From Moraxella sp. K1664 (GTDB taxonomy: Bacteria > Pseudomonadota > Gammaproteobacteria > Pseudomonadales > Moraxellaceae): 64,000 bases of DNA. The notes beneath the pieces are model-generated. The model was not told the DNA's origin, ran no database searches, and was given only the letters and a program-made list of their open reading frames with translations. The DNA lies in assembly GCF_039693965.1 (NCBI RefSeq), contig NZ_CP155576.1, positions 2,604,001 to 2,668,000 of the forward strand. Reading direction: 5' to 3'. A program made the position numbers and the translations under genes. This document shows, in pieces, positions 56,217-64,000 of this stretch; the first letter of the stretch is position 1; each line of letters opens with the position of its first letter.

Positions 56217-57278
56217 ATGTTAGACAACGACCACGACATTCACACTTTTTTAGTACACACCCTAAACACCCTAATCAATGGCGAAAACCTAAGCGATGAC
56301 GACACCGCCACGCTCATGACTCTTATCATGACAGGCAAATGCCCTGATGTGCTACTGTCCGCCATTATCACGGCATGGCGTATCAAGGGCGAGACGGTGG
56401 ACGAGATTGCCATTTCTGCTCGAGTCATGCGGTCGTTTGCCAATGCCGTTACTTTGGGCGTGGATAATGCGGTGGATATTGTGGGAACAGGCGGAGACGG
56501 AGCGAATTTGTTCAACGTATCCACAGCGTCCATGTTCGTGGTGGCGGTCTGTGGCGGTGTGGTCGCCAAGCACGGTAGCACGGGCGTGTCAAGCCGTTCG
56601 GGTGCGTCCGATTTGCTCACAAGTGCAGGCGTGAATCTCACCCTTGACCCAAGCCAAGTCGCCGACTGTGCCAAAAATACGGGCGTGTGCTTTATGTTCG
56701 CCCCCAATCATCACCCTGCCATGCGTCATGCCAAGGCGGTGCGTGGGGCGTTAAAAGTGCGGACGATTTTTAATATCTTAGGGCCTTTGACCAATCCTGC
56801 GTCCGCCCCAAACACCTTGCTTGGGGTCTATGATGTGGCGTTGTGCGAAAAACTTGCTCACGTCATGGGCAAACTTGGCAGTCGCCATGTGTGGGTCGTG
56901 CATTCTGATGACGGCTTGGATGAGATAAGTCTTGCCACGCCCACAACCGTATCCGAATACAAGGACGGCAAGGTAACTACCTTTAAAATCGCCCCCACCG
57001 ATGTCGGCATTGCCATGCAGTCGCTGGACGGTTTGTTGGTTGGTTCGTCTGATGAAAGTTTTGACCTTATCAAATCCGCCCTACAAGGTCAAACCGACCC
57101 ACGCACCCAAAAGGCGTGCGACATCATCGCCCTAAATGCAGGGGCAAGCCTGTATCTGTCAGGGGTATCAGACAGCTTTAAAGACGGTGTCGCCCTTGCC
57201 AAACAAGCCCTAGCAAGTGGCAAGGCATGGCAAAAAATGCAGGAATTTGTGGCATTTACCCAAACGTTTAATCATTGA
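56217..57278 (+). CDS. trpD: Anthranilate phosphoribosyltransferase
   Basis: Joins anthranilate to PRPP, second step of the Trp branch. 353 residues from ATG 56217, with AAGGA upstream; the frame extends back to 56109 into the repeat, but this is not part of the protein. PRPP loop IVGTGGDGANLFNVST (GTGGDG at 90-95), KHGSTGVSSRSGASDLL (118-134), and GPLTNPA. Now separated from trpG by 1.47 kb and from trpC by 1.49 kb of repeat plus IS. Confidence 0.93.
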   Translation: MLDNDHDIHTFLVHTLNTLINGENLSDDDTATLMTLIMTGKCPDVLLSAIITAWRIKGETVDEIAISARVMRSFANAVTLGVDNAVDIVGTGGDGANLFNVSTASMFVVAVCGGVVAKHGSTGVSSRSGASDLLTSAGVNLTLDPSQVADCAKNTGVCFMFAPNHHPAMRHAKAVRGALKVRTIFNILGPLTNPASAPNTLLGVYDVALCEKLAHVMGKLGSRHVWVVHSDDGLDEISLATPTTVSEYKDGKVTTFKIAPTDVGIAMQSLDGLLVGSSDESFDLIKSALQGQTDPRTQKACDIIALNAGASLYLSGVSDSFKDGVALAKQALASGKAWQKMQEFVAFTQTFNH

Positions 57279-57319
57279 TTTTTATTATCCAAACGTACAT
57301 TTAAAGATTTTCAATGTAG

Positions 57320-57339
57320 GGGCGAATTGCAATTCGCCC
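57320..57339. repeat. Family C perfect palindrome after trpD
   Basis: GGGCGAATTGCAATTCGCCC, 20 bp perfect, preceded by GTAG. It lies 41 bp after the trpD stop and just left of the second split family B repeat. Confidence 0.85.
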
Positions 57340-57414
57340 AAATTATATTTTCAAATTTAAAAAATTTTGGTAGTAGTCTAAAAAGTATGCTGAATTAGGT
57401 TTTCCGTTCGCCCT

Positions 57415-57613
57415 TGTATCAACCCAACACCAAACCTAGATTATCTGCTAGAATGTTGTTGGGTTATACAAGCAAAGAGAACACGGGTTCGCCCTTAGTG
57501 TCTTAACACTGGTGCTCAGATGGTGTCCTTTGCTTGTCATCTTAACTCTGAATGGTATCTAAGTGCGTTTATTAAAACAGACACTGCATAAACAAGGCAA
57601 GAGACAGATGATA
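57415..57613 (+). ncRNA. Predicted bridge RNA of the IS110 element, copy 2
   Basis: Same leader sequence as copy 1, shifted by 2,553 bp, so the same four guide-like segments: GTTCGCCCT at 57487-57495, GCTCAG at 57514-57519, ATGGTATCT at 57552-57560, ACAAG at 57592-57596. The right target here is CTGAGCTTG, so the GCTCAG guide pairs in this copy as well. Confidence 0.75.
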
Positions 57614-58591
57614 CACTATATTGGCATAGACATCAGCAAAGCAAAGTTTGATGTTGCATTTATAAACCCAAGCACAAATAAAGTAAAAACCAAGGTTTTT
57701 AACAACAACAAAGCAGGCTTTGATTTACTGCTTGCTTGGTTAAAAACCAATGTCAGCAATCATCTTGATGAGCTACACATCATCCTAGAAGCAACAGGGG
57801 TTTATCATGAACACCTAAGTGAGTTTCTTGATGATAATAATATCAAGCAAAGCATTGTCAATCCTAACTATGTCCGCAAATTTGCAGACAGTTTGGGGGT
57901 AATCCATAAAACTGATAAAAAAGACAGCATTATTTTATCAAGGTATGGTTATAGCCACAAGCCTGAGGTTTGGGTAGCACCTAGCATTGAAGCCAAACAG
58001 CTAAAAGCTCTATTGGCTCGCTTAGAAGCACTCAAAGAAGATTTGCAACGAGAGCAAAACCGACAAGAGTTGCTCTTATCACCCAATCTGCCCGATTTGG
58101 TTAAAGCATCCATGCAAACAGTCATCAGTGTCCTTCAAGAGGAAATTGCCAAACTCACCAAAGACATTGATGACTTTGTTGACAAACAACCAAGTTTAAA
58201 GCAAGACAAAACCTTACTTGAAACCATTGACGGTATTGGTTCTGTTATTGCCAAAGAAGTGGTATGCTTAATACATACCAAACAATTTAAAAAAGCCTCA
58301 CAGATGGCTTCGTTTTTAGGCTTAATACCCAAACAAAGACAGTCAGGTGTCTTTAAGGGAGCAACCAAACTGTCCAAACAAGGGCAAGTCTCTTTGCGTG
58401 CTAAGCTGTATATGTCTGCAATGAGTGCCATTCGTTATAATAGCACCATTAAGGCATTTTATGAACGATTACAACAAAACGGTAAAACCAAAATGCAAGC
58501 CTTATGTGCTTGTATGCGTAAATTGGTACATATCTGTTTTGGTGTTATCAAAACCCAAACATCCTTTGAGCAACAAGTATCTTTAAGTTAG
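57608..58591 (+). CDS. IS110-family DEDD transposase/recombinase, copy 2
   Basis: 327 residues, identical to copy 1 except Ser for Asn in MQTVI(S/N)VLQ at base 58128. All four acidic residues and the C-terminal Ser-containing motif are intact, so both copies look functional. Confidence 0.95.
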   Translation: MIHYIGIDISKAKFDVAFINPSTNKVKTKVFNNNKAGFDLLLAWLKTNVSNHLDELHIILEATGVYHEHLSEFLDDNNIKQSIVNPNYVRKFADSLGVIHKTDKKDSIILSRYGYSHKPEVWVAPSIEAKQLKALLARLEALKEDLQREQNRQELLLSPNLPDLVKASMQTVISVLQEEIAKLTKDIDDFVDKQPSLKQDKTLLETIDGIGSVIAKEVVCLIHTKQFKKASQMASFLGLIPKQRQSGVFKGATKLSKQGQVSLRAKLYMSAMSAIRYNSTIKAFYERLQQNGKTKMQALCACMRKLVHICFGVIKTQTSFEQQVSLS

Positions 58592-58765
58592 TTTGTAAGA
58601 TACTAGATACCAGATACTTAAAAAACCATTGACTTAGGTGGGGTATCATGGTATCTGAGCTTGTCGAAGGGTAGGAAAACCGTTATGGTTCGACAAGCTC
58701 ACCACGAGCGGTTTTCCTTGTAGCATACTTTTTGAACCAGAGCCAAAATTTTAAAAGGAAAAACC

Positions 58766-59584
58766 ATGTCCACACCCACCATTTTACAAAAAATTGTTGC
58801 CACCAAACACCAAGAAATCGCCCAAGCTCGCACTCAAATCAGCCTTGACGAGTTAAAACAAAAAGCCAAATCCGCCCCTGCCGTGCGTGGGTTTGCCAAA
58901 GCCCTACGAGCGGTAGAACAAGGCAAAATTGGCGTGATTAGCGAGATAAAAAAGGCAAGTCCGTCCAAAGGCGTGATTTGCCAAAATTTTAACCCCGTTG
59001 CCACCGCCCAAGGCTACGAGACGGCAGGGGCGACTTGTTTGTCTGTTTTGACCGACCGTGAGTATTTTTTGGGACATGATGACCATCTTATCCAAGCCAA
59101 AAATGCTTGCAATTTGCCTGCCTTGCGTAAAGATTTTATGGTGGATGAGTACCACATTTATGAAAGTCGCACGCTTGGGGCGGATTGTATTTTGCTTATC
59201 ATGGCGTGCCTTGATGATGAGACGGTGGCACAGTTGCACAAGGTGGCGATAGAACTTGGCATGGACGTGCTGATTGAGATTCATGATGAAGATGAGCTAA
59301 TCCGTGCGTTAAAATTGCCCAAATCTACCCACAACATTTATGGCATCAATAACCGCAATCTTAACACCTTTGATGTGGATTTGAACACGTCCATTCGCCT
59401 TGCCAAGACCTTGCGTGAAAATGTGGGCGATGACGCTCTTATCGTGAGTGAAAGTGGTATTCATGGGGCGGACGATGTACACCTGATGCAGTCGCATGGT
59501 ATTCATCACTACCTCATCGGTGAGCAATTTATGAAAACGGATAATGCAGGGCTTGCGTTACAAAATCTGTTAAAAAGCGTATAA
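58766..59584 (+). CDS. trpC: Indole-3-glycerol-phosphate synthase
   Basis: Closes the indole ring from carboxyphenylaminodeoxyribulose phosphate. 272 residues, TIM barrel. VISEIKKASPSKGVI carries the active-site Glu and Lys (E60, K62/K63), followed by LRKDFMVDEYHIYESR, YGINNRNLNTFDVD and SESGIH. No TrpF fusion. AAAAGGAAAAACC ribosome site. Last gene of the interrupted trpGDC set; ends at a terminator facing an M16 gene. Confidence 0.95.
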   Translation: MSTPTILQKIVATKHQEIAQARTQISLDELKQKAKSAPAVRGFAKALRAVEQGKIGVISEIKKASPSKGVICQNFNPVATAQGYETAGATCLSVLTDREYFLGHDDHLIQAKNACNLPALRKDFMVDEYHIYESRTLGADCILLIMACLDDETVAQLHKVAIELGMDVLIEIHDEDELIRALKLPKSTHNIYGINNRNLNTFDVDLNTSIRLAKTLRENVGDDALIVSESGIHGADDVHLMQSHGIHHYLIGEQFMKTDNAGLALQNLLKSV

Positions 59585-59598
59585 ATAATACACAAACC

Positions 59599-59629
59599 AA
59601 AACCCCACACCGCACGGCATGGGGTTTTT
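59599..59629. terminator. Terminator between trpC and the M16C gene
   Basis: Stem AAAACCCCA / TGGGGTTTTT with a 12-base loop; works for both converging genes. Confidence 0.85.
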
Positions 59630-59637
59630 CATTAACT

Positions 59638-62601
59638 TTAACCAATCTTATGACAATCAAACCCAAGCTCTGCCATTTGGCTTTCTTTTTCAAGCGGAGC
59701 AAGGCTTGCCTTAACATGGGGCTTGTCTTTTAGATAGGTGCGTGCCACTCGTTTTAGGTCGTCTATCGTTACCGCTAAGAGCTTGGCTCGTATGGTCTCT
59801 TGCATTTCTTTGGTGCGACCGTGTAGCTCGCTAAAACACGCCTTGACCGCCTCGCCTGCTGGGGACGCAGGTTTGTCCATGCCACCGATAATCCCCAAAA
59901 TCGCCTCTTCTAACTTATCAGCGTCATGGTCGTTGTCCAGTAGCCAGTCAATGCTCTTTTCAAAATGAAGAAAAGTCGCCACACAGTGCGGATCTCGGTA
60001 GCTATAAAAGCGAAAACTTGCCGAATTGGCATCAAAGCTCGCCCCACCGCCATACGCCCCGCCTTTTTCACGGATTGCCGAATGCAGATAGCCATTTCTT
60101 AAAAATGGAGCCAGCACCGTCAAGGCAGGCGTGTCCTCATGCCCTGATGTGGTCGCAGGATAGGCAGTGGCATTATGATAGACGTTGGTAGCGATAAGCC
60201 ATGCGATGTCTTTGTTGTCATCGCTCTTGGCAAGCTCATCAAATGCCAGTGTATCATTTGCCACGACAGGCGATTTGGCAGGTTTATGCGGTGTATTTAG
60301 CACGTCTTTTATTACCGCCTTTAACTCGTCCGCCTTGTCTGCCTCGCATACCAAAACCACGTCTTGGGGTAGGTTTTGTATTTGCTCGTGGATTTGGGCT
60401 AGGCGTGCTGATAGCGTTTGCCAAACCGCTTGGTCGGTTTCGCTTTGCTTTAAAAACGCCTTTAATGCCGACAGGGCAGGTAAGCCCGAATAACGGTATT
60501 CTAGCGATGATAATTTGCTCATGCTCCGACTGGCGGTCTGAATGGCGTAGCTGTGTCCGCTTGCTGATAGGCGTGATTGCCAAGACGCTTGTTTTTGCTG
60601 TAACAGCTCACTCATGCGGTCGGTTTCGGTGAAAATGGTGTTGTTTAGCACGTCGCTCACCAGCTCCACCGCCTCAGGCTTACGGGCTAAGGCACGGGTC
60701 GCCAGCACGAGATAGCTTGTCATTTTATCCTTATCATGGCGGTCGGTACGCTGTGAAATGCGAGCGGTAACGCCTGATGAGACGGACGCTTGTACCGCTT
60801 GGAACGTGCGTGCGTCATAGTTGTCCGTACCTAATTCGGACAACAGCCCCAAATATAAAGGCAATATCGGATTATTTAAAATGTCTAAATTATCATTTAA
60901 ATCAAGCACCACTTGATAATAATACAGCCCATTGGTGCCTGCATGGTACTCGTAGAGTTTGCGTTCGTCTTGCCCAATGATTATCGGCTGTTTGTTGGCG
61001 TGGGCGAATTTTATCGCTTGGGGAATGTCATCTAGCCCCACTTTTGGCAAAATATCCACGTCATCTATCAGAGCTTGGCGTGTGGCAAGTTCGGCAGATT
61101 TTTGACGAATGACCGCTTTATCGTCATCGCTTAACGTGGCATTTAGCTTATCCAAACTTGCCTTTTCGTCATCTATCAGGCGTTGGGCTTTGTCTTTATC
61201 AGGCGATAGGGTCAAGCGAACTCGGTGTGGGTTGTCAATTAGGTGCGTTTTGATGAGATTTTGCACCCAGTTTGGCTCTTTGACCTGCTCGGACAGCCAC
61301 GACAAATGCTCATCAATCTCCCACATATCCACAGGATTACCGCCATGCAGTGCCGTGCCAAACCCTTCAAGCATGAGCGTCAAGCCATAAGGCATACTGT
61401 CGCCCCCGATGTGGCGTTGGTCTAGCTCTATCTGATGTAAAATGGTCTGTATGGTTTCATTATCAATGGGGTTTTCCGCCACAGAACGAAGTAGCTCCAA
61501 AATGCCGTTTTCCACGTCATCGGCAAGTTCACGCTCCGAGCCACGCACGCCTGCATAAAACGCCATTTCATAATGACTGTCATCTAGACCTAAAAGCGGG
61601 CTTGCAGACGTGCCAAGTGGCGAGCTGTCAAGATACGCTCTTAGGGGTGAACCTGCGTGTTCTATCAGCACCCCTTCCATAAGGCGAAGTGCCAAACGCT
61701 CTTTGGGGTCGGTAATGCTTGGCAGTAGCCACGCTAGCACGTTATGGGTCATTTTCTCGCCACTCACGTCGGCGGTATAAGTGTCATAAACTTGGGTTGG
61801 TGTGCTTAGGCGAGTCTCGGTCATGGAGACGAACTTTTTGCCACGAGACGGCTTTTCGTTGTCATCAAAACGCACTAGAGCATCATCGTGCAGGCGCGCT
61901 TGAATGTCCGCCACGTCAATGTCGCCAAAACTCATGATAATGGCATTGGACGGGTGATAATGAGCCTTGTGAAAATTGACCAAATCAGCATGGGTGAGCT
62001 TGACAATCTCTTTTGGGTCGCCCCCTGAATTATAATGATAAGTCGTGGCCGGATACAGGTGCGGTGCCAAAGCGTAGTAAAGCTGGTCAATCTCGCCACT
62101 CATCGCCCCTTTCATCTCATTAAAGACAATGCCGTGATATTCAGGTTTGCCCTGTTCATCAAGCTCCAAACGAATGCCTTCTTGGGCAAAGTCTAGCTCG
62201 TGAATGTTGGGGAAAAACACCGCATCAAGATAGACGGACAATAAGTTAAAATAATCGTTTTTGTTTTGACTGGCAAAGGGATACACCGTCCAATCACTTG
62301 CCGTCATGGCGTTCATAAAAGTCTGCAATGACCGCTTAATCATGCTAAAAAATGGGTCTCGTACGGGGTATTTTTGTGAACCGCACAACACAACGTGTTC
62401 TAGAATATGAGCTTCGCCACGAGAAGTCATGGGCTGAGTGGCAAAGCCAATCATCAAGGCGTTTTCGTCATTATCACACGCCAGATGATAATGGGTCGCC
62501 CCTGTGGCGGTATGCTCACAAAGTAGCACCGTAATGTCAAGAGCTTCTATGTGGTGCTGGGATTTTAGGGTAAAGGCAGGGTGTAGGTTAAATGTTGTCA
62601 T
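59638..62601 (-). CDS. Large M16C (PreP-like) zinc metallopeptidase
   Basis: 987 residues: two M16 halves joined in one chain. Zinc motif HILEH (H65, E68, H69) with the downstream Glu in the EGIRLEL/NEMKGAMSGE region. KNDYFNLLSVYLDAVFFP and the PYGL...GFGTALHGG middle are typical of presequence-protease (PreP) types that degrade unfolded peptides up to about 65 residues. No signal peptide, so cytoplasmic. Third M16 protein of the window, unrelated in organisation to the periplasmic pair. Confidence 0.9.
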   Translation of the reverse strand: MTTFNLHPAFTLKSQHHIEALDITVLLCEHTATGATHYHLACDNDENALMIGFATQPMTSRGEAHILEHVVLCGSQKYPVRDPFFSMIKRSLQTFMNAMTASDWTVYPFASQNKNDYFNLLSVYLDAVFFPNIHELDFAQEGIRLELDEQGKPEYHGIVFNEMKGAMSGEIDQLYYALAPHLYPATTYHYNSGGDPKEIVKLTHADLVNFHKAHYHPSNAIIMSFGDIDVADIQARLHDDALVRFDDNEKPSRGKKFVSMTETRLSTPTQVYDTYTADVSGEKMTHNVLAWLLPSITDPKERLALRLMEGVLIEHAGSPLRAYLDSSPLGTSASPLLGLDDSHYEMAFYAGVRGSERELADDVENGILELLRSVAENPIDNETIQTILHQIELDQRHIGGDSMPYGLTLMLEGFGTALHGGNPVDMWEIDEHLSWLSEQVKEPNWVQNLIKTHLIDNPHRVRLTLSPDKDKAQRLIDDEKASLDKLNATLSDDDKAVIRQKSAELATRQALIDDVDILPKVGLDDIPQAIKFAHANKQPIIIGQDERKLYEYHAGTNGLYYYQVVLDLNDNLDILNNPILPLYLGLLSELGTDNYDARTFQAVQASVSSGVTARISQRTDRHDKDKMTSYLVLATRALARKPEAVELVSDVLNNTIFTETDRMSELLQQKQASWQSRLSASGHSYAIQTASRSMSKLSSLEYRYSGLPALSALKAFLKQSETDQAVWQTLSARLAQIHEQIQNLPQDVVLVCEADKADELKAVIKDVLNTPHKPAKSPVVANDTLAFDELAKSDDNKDIAWLIATNVYHNATAYPATTSGHEDTPALTVLAPFLRNGYLHSAIREKGGAYGGGASFDANSASFRFYSYRDPHCVATFLHFEKSIDWLLDNDHDADKLEEAILGIIGGMDKPASPAGEAVKACFSELHGRTKEMQETIRAKLLAVTIDDLKRVARTYLKDKPHVKASLAPLEKESQMAELGFDCHKIG

Positions 62602-62919
62602 GAATGGTTCCGTGATGAAAAAATGCTATATTGTGGCAAAAATTTGCAATTTAAACAAGGCTTTTGTAAATTTTGATAAAAATTCTTGTTTTTATGATTA
62701 ACCGAAAAGACGTTGAACAAGGACTAATTTGGCGGTATACTTAGGGTTATCTTTTCTTATAATTTTACCCCATTCTCAACTTTATATAAGTGGTTGATTT
62801 ATCAAGGGCGAATAGCGATTCGCCCCTACAACCCAAAAATGGTTATTGAACAATCAACAAGCTACCATTTTAAGTTGAGAATGAAGTTATCATTTTTTAA
62901 TTTTAAAAAGGCAATCATC
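62602..62919. other. Divergent intergenic region with a family C palindrome
   Basis: 318 bp between the M16C gene and glmM. Contains GGGCGAATAGCGATTCGCCC at 62806-62825 followed by CTAC. It must also hold promoters for both genes. No small gene seen. Confidence 0.6.
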
Positions 62920-64000
62920 ATGAGCTACTTCGGTACAGACGGCATTCGTGGGGCATTTGGACAATTTCCCATTACCCCTGATTTTCTACTAAGATTGGGT
63001 TATGCCACAGGGCAGGTTTTGACCGCCCAAAACACGACAGACAGACGACCCAGCGTGGTTATTGGCAAAGACACTCGTCTGTCGGGCTATGTGATTGAAT
63101 CCGCCTTGCAAGCAGGATTTAACTCGGCAGGCGTGGACGTGCATTTGCTTGGGTCCTTGCCAACACCTGCCATTGCTCATTTGGCAAGAAGTTTTCATGC
63201 CGACATGGGCGTGGTCATCTCAGCAAGCCACAACCCTTATGGCGACAATGGCGTAAAATTCTTCTCAGACGAAGGCAAAAAAATCTCAGACGACACCCAA
63301 TCCGCCATTAACGCCAAATTGGACGAGATGATACATGGCGACACGCTCTCACGCCTTGAACACTACCCCACCGAGCTTGGCAAAAGCTACCGCATTGATG
63401 ACGCTAAGGGGCGTTATATTGAGTACTGCAAAGGCTCGTTCCCCTACCAATACGACCTGCGTGGGCTAACCATCGCCCTTGACTGTGCCAACGGAGCAGG
63501 GTACAGCGTTGCCCCACGGGTCTTGCGTGAGCTTGGGGCAACCGTCATCGCCCACGCCAACACGCCAAACGGCACCAACATCAACGACAACTGTGGTTCA
63601 ACCCACCCCGAAACCTTGCAAAAATTGGTATTGGAACACAAAGCAGACTTAGGCATTGCCCTAGACGGCGACGGCGACCGCATTGTTATGGTGGATGAAA
63701 ACGGACAAATTTTGGACGGCGACAGCATTTTGTACATTCTTGCCAATGGGGCAGACGAAACCCCAAAAGGCGTGGTCGGCACGCTCATGAGCAACATGGC
63801 ACTTGAAAACTTGCTTAAAAATCAAGGCATTGACTTTGTCCGTGCCAAAGTGGGCGACCGCTATGTCATGCAGGAGCTAGAAAAACACGGCTACACCATT
63901 GGCGGAGAGTCATCGGGGCATATTCTTTGCCTTGATAAATCACGCACAGGGGACGCCATTGTAGCAGGCTTGCAGGTGCTGGCGATTTTGGTCAAAAAAG
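62920..64000 (+). CDS. glmM: Phosphoglucosamine mutase, 3' end outside window
   Basis: Converts glucosamine-6-phosphate to glucosamine-1-phosphate for UDP-GlcNAc and peptidoglycan. The 360 residues seen run from [14 protein letters not shown]. Active-site Ser in [18 protein letters not shown] (phosphoserine loop), metal loop DGDGDR, and sugar-binding GGESSGH are present. AAAAGGC precedes ATG 62920. The frame is open at the window end; usual length is about 445-455. Confidence 0.95.
   Translation, partial: MSYFGTDGIRGAFGQFPITPDFLLRLGYATGQVLTAQNTTDRRPSVVIGKDTRLSGYVIESALQAGFNSAGVDVHLLGSLPTPAIAHLARSFHADMGVVISASHNPYGDNGVKFFSDEGKKISDDTQSAINAKLDEMIHGDTLSRLEHYPTELGKSYRIDDAKGRYIEYCKGSFPYQYDLRGLTIALDCANGAGYSVAPRVLRELGATVIAHANTPNGTNINDNCGSTHPETLQKLVLEHKADLGIALDGDGDRIVMVDENGQILDGDSILYILANGADETPKGVVGTLMSNMALENLLKNQGIDFVRAKVGDRYVMQELEKHGYTIGGESSGHILCLDKSRTGDAIVAGLQVLAILVKK

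Larger units (their letters stand above)
57415..58656 (+). mobile_element. IS110-family insertion sequence, copy 2, between trpD and trpC
   Basis: 1,242 bp, same boundaries and orientation as copy 1, offset 2,553 bp. Left junction GTTCGCC-CT-TGTATC, right GGTAT-CT-GAGCTTG. In the stretches compared the only difference is A to G at 58128. Such identity means recent transposition or gene conversion. Together with copy 1 it forms a direct repeat around trpD. Confidence 0.92.
57380..58733. repeat. Family B palindrome, copy 4, split by an IS110 element
   Basis: Outer arms AAAAAGTATGCT (57380-57391) and AGCATACTTTTT (58722-58733). Without the 1,242 bp element 112 bp remain. The right half keeps the standard GAGCTTGTCGAA / TTCGACAAGCTC stem. 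Its left half up to the junction is identical to copy 3. Confidence 0.85.

Overview
The window is chromosomal DNA of a gammaproteobacterium in the family Moraxellaceae, most likely the genus Moraxella. Reasons: AT-rich but well-coding sequence, a trpGDC cluster next to rpiA, a Neisseria/Moraxella-type haemoglobin receptor and ZnuD, and a genome littered with short palindromic repeats. The species cannot be fixed from sequence alone. There is no prophage, CRISPR array or rRNA operon. One tRNA gene (Leu, anticodon UAG) is present.

Layout. 0-9 kb: a PIN-toxin gene broken by a miniature element, a uracil-DNA glycosylase-like protein, gabD, lolA, two cell-wall peptidases (M15 and PBP4/dacB), dcd, and a tandem pair of small membrane proteins, one with an in-frame stop. 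9-20 kb: nrdB plus its ferredoxin, rnd, a BCCT transporter, dapF, tgt and two RlaP/YcgL-type nucleotidyltransferases. 20-25 kb: an envelope-stress block (RHH-like protein, PspA, YqiJ, a DKNYY protein, YqiK flotillin). 25-38 kb: a TacA-TacT toxin-antitoxin pair, a DUF389 protein with a long disordered head, queA, nnrS, mrp, a rhomboid protease, aat, hslO, a second toxin-antitoxin pair with a frameshifted toxin, a matrixin-like protease and orn. 38-44 kb: two TonB-dependent receptors, haemoglobin-type behind a Fur-box-like site and ZnuD behind a Zur-box-like site. 44-53 kb: tRNA-Leu, a hydrolase, a CPBP protease, dadA, a RidA protein, rsmE, two M16 half-proteases, a 37-residue lipoprotein and a RelBE-type pair with a clear operator. 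53-64 kb: rpiA, trpG, trpD, trpC, a PreP-like M16 protease and the start of glmM.

Three repeat families shape the region. Family A is a ~207 bp miniature element with TAGGGCG terminal inverted repeats and apparent TA target duplications (four copies). Family B is a ~115 bp nested palindrome (four copies). Family C is a 20-75 bp palindrome of the type GTAGGGGC-N-GCCCCTAC (more than ten copies). In families A and B the two arms of a copy match each other but differ between copies.

The most interesting object is a 1,242 bp IS110-family element present twice in the same orientation. It sits between trpG and trpD and again between trpD and trpC, each time inside a family B palindrome at a CT dinucleotide. 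The ~195 bp noncoding leader of the element folds like an IS621-type bridge RNA. Four guide-like segments occur in the expected order: two match the left and right halves of the palindrome target and two match the element's own right and left ends. This supports RNA-guided insertion into a repetitive palindrome. The duplicated element also leaves trpD flanked by direct repeats.
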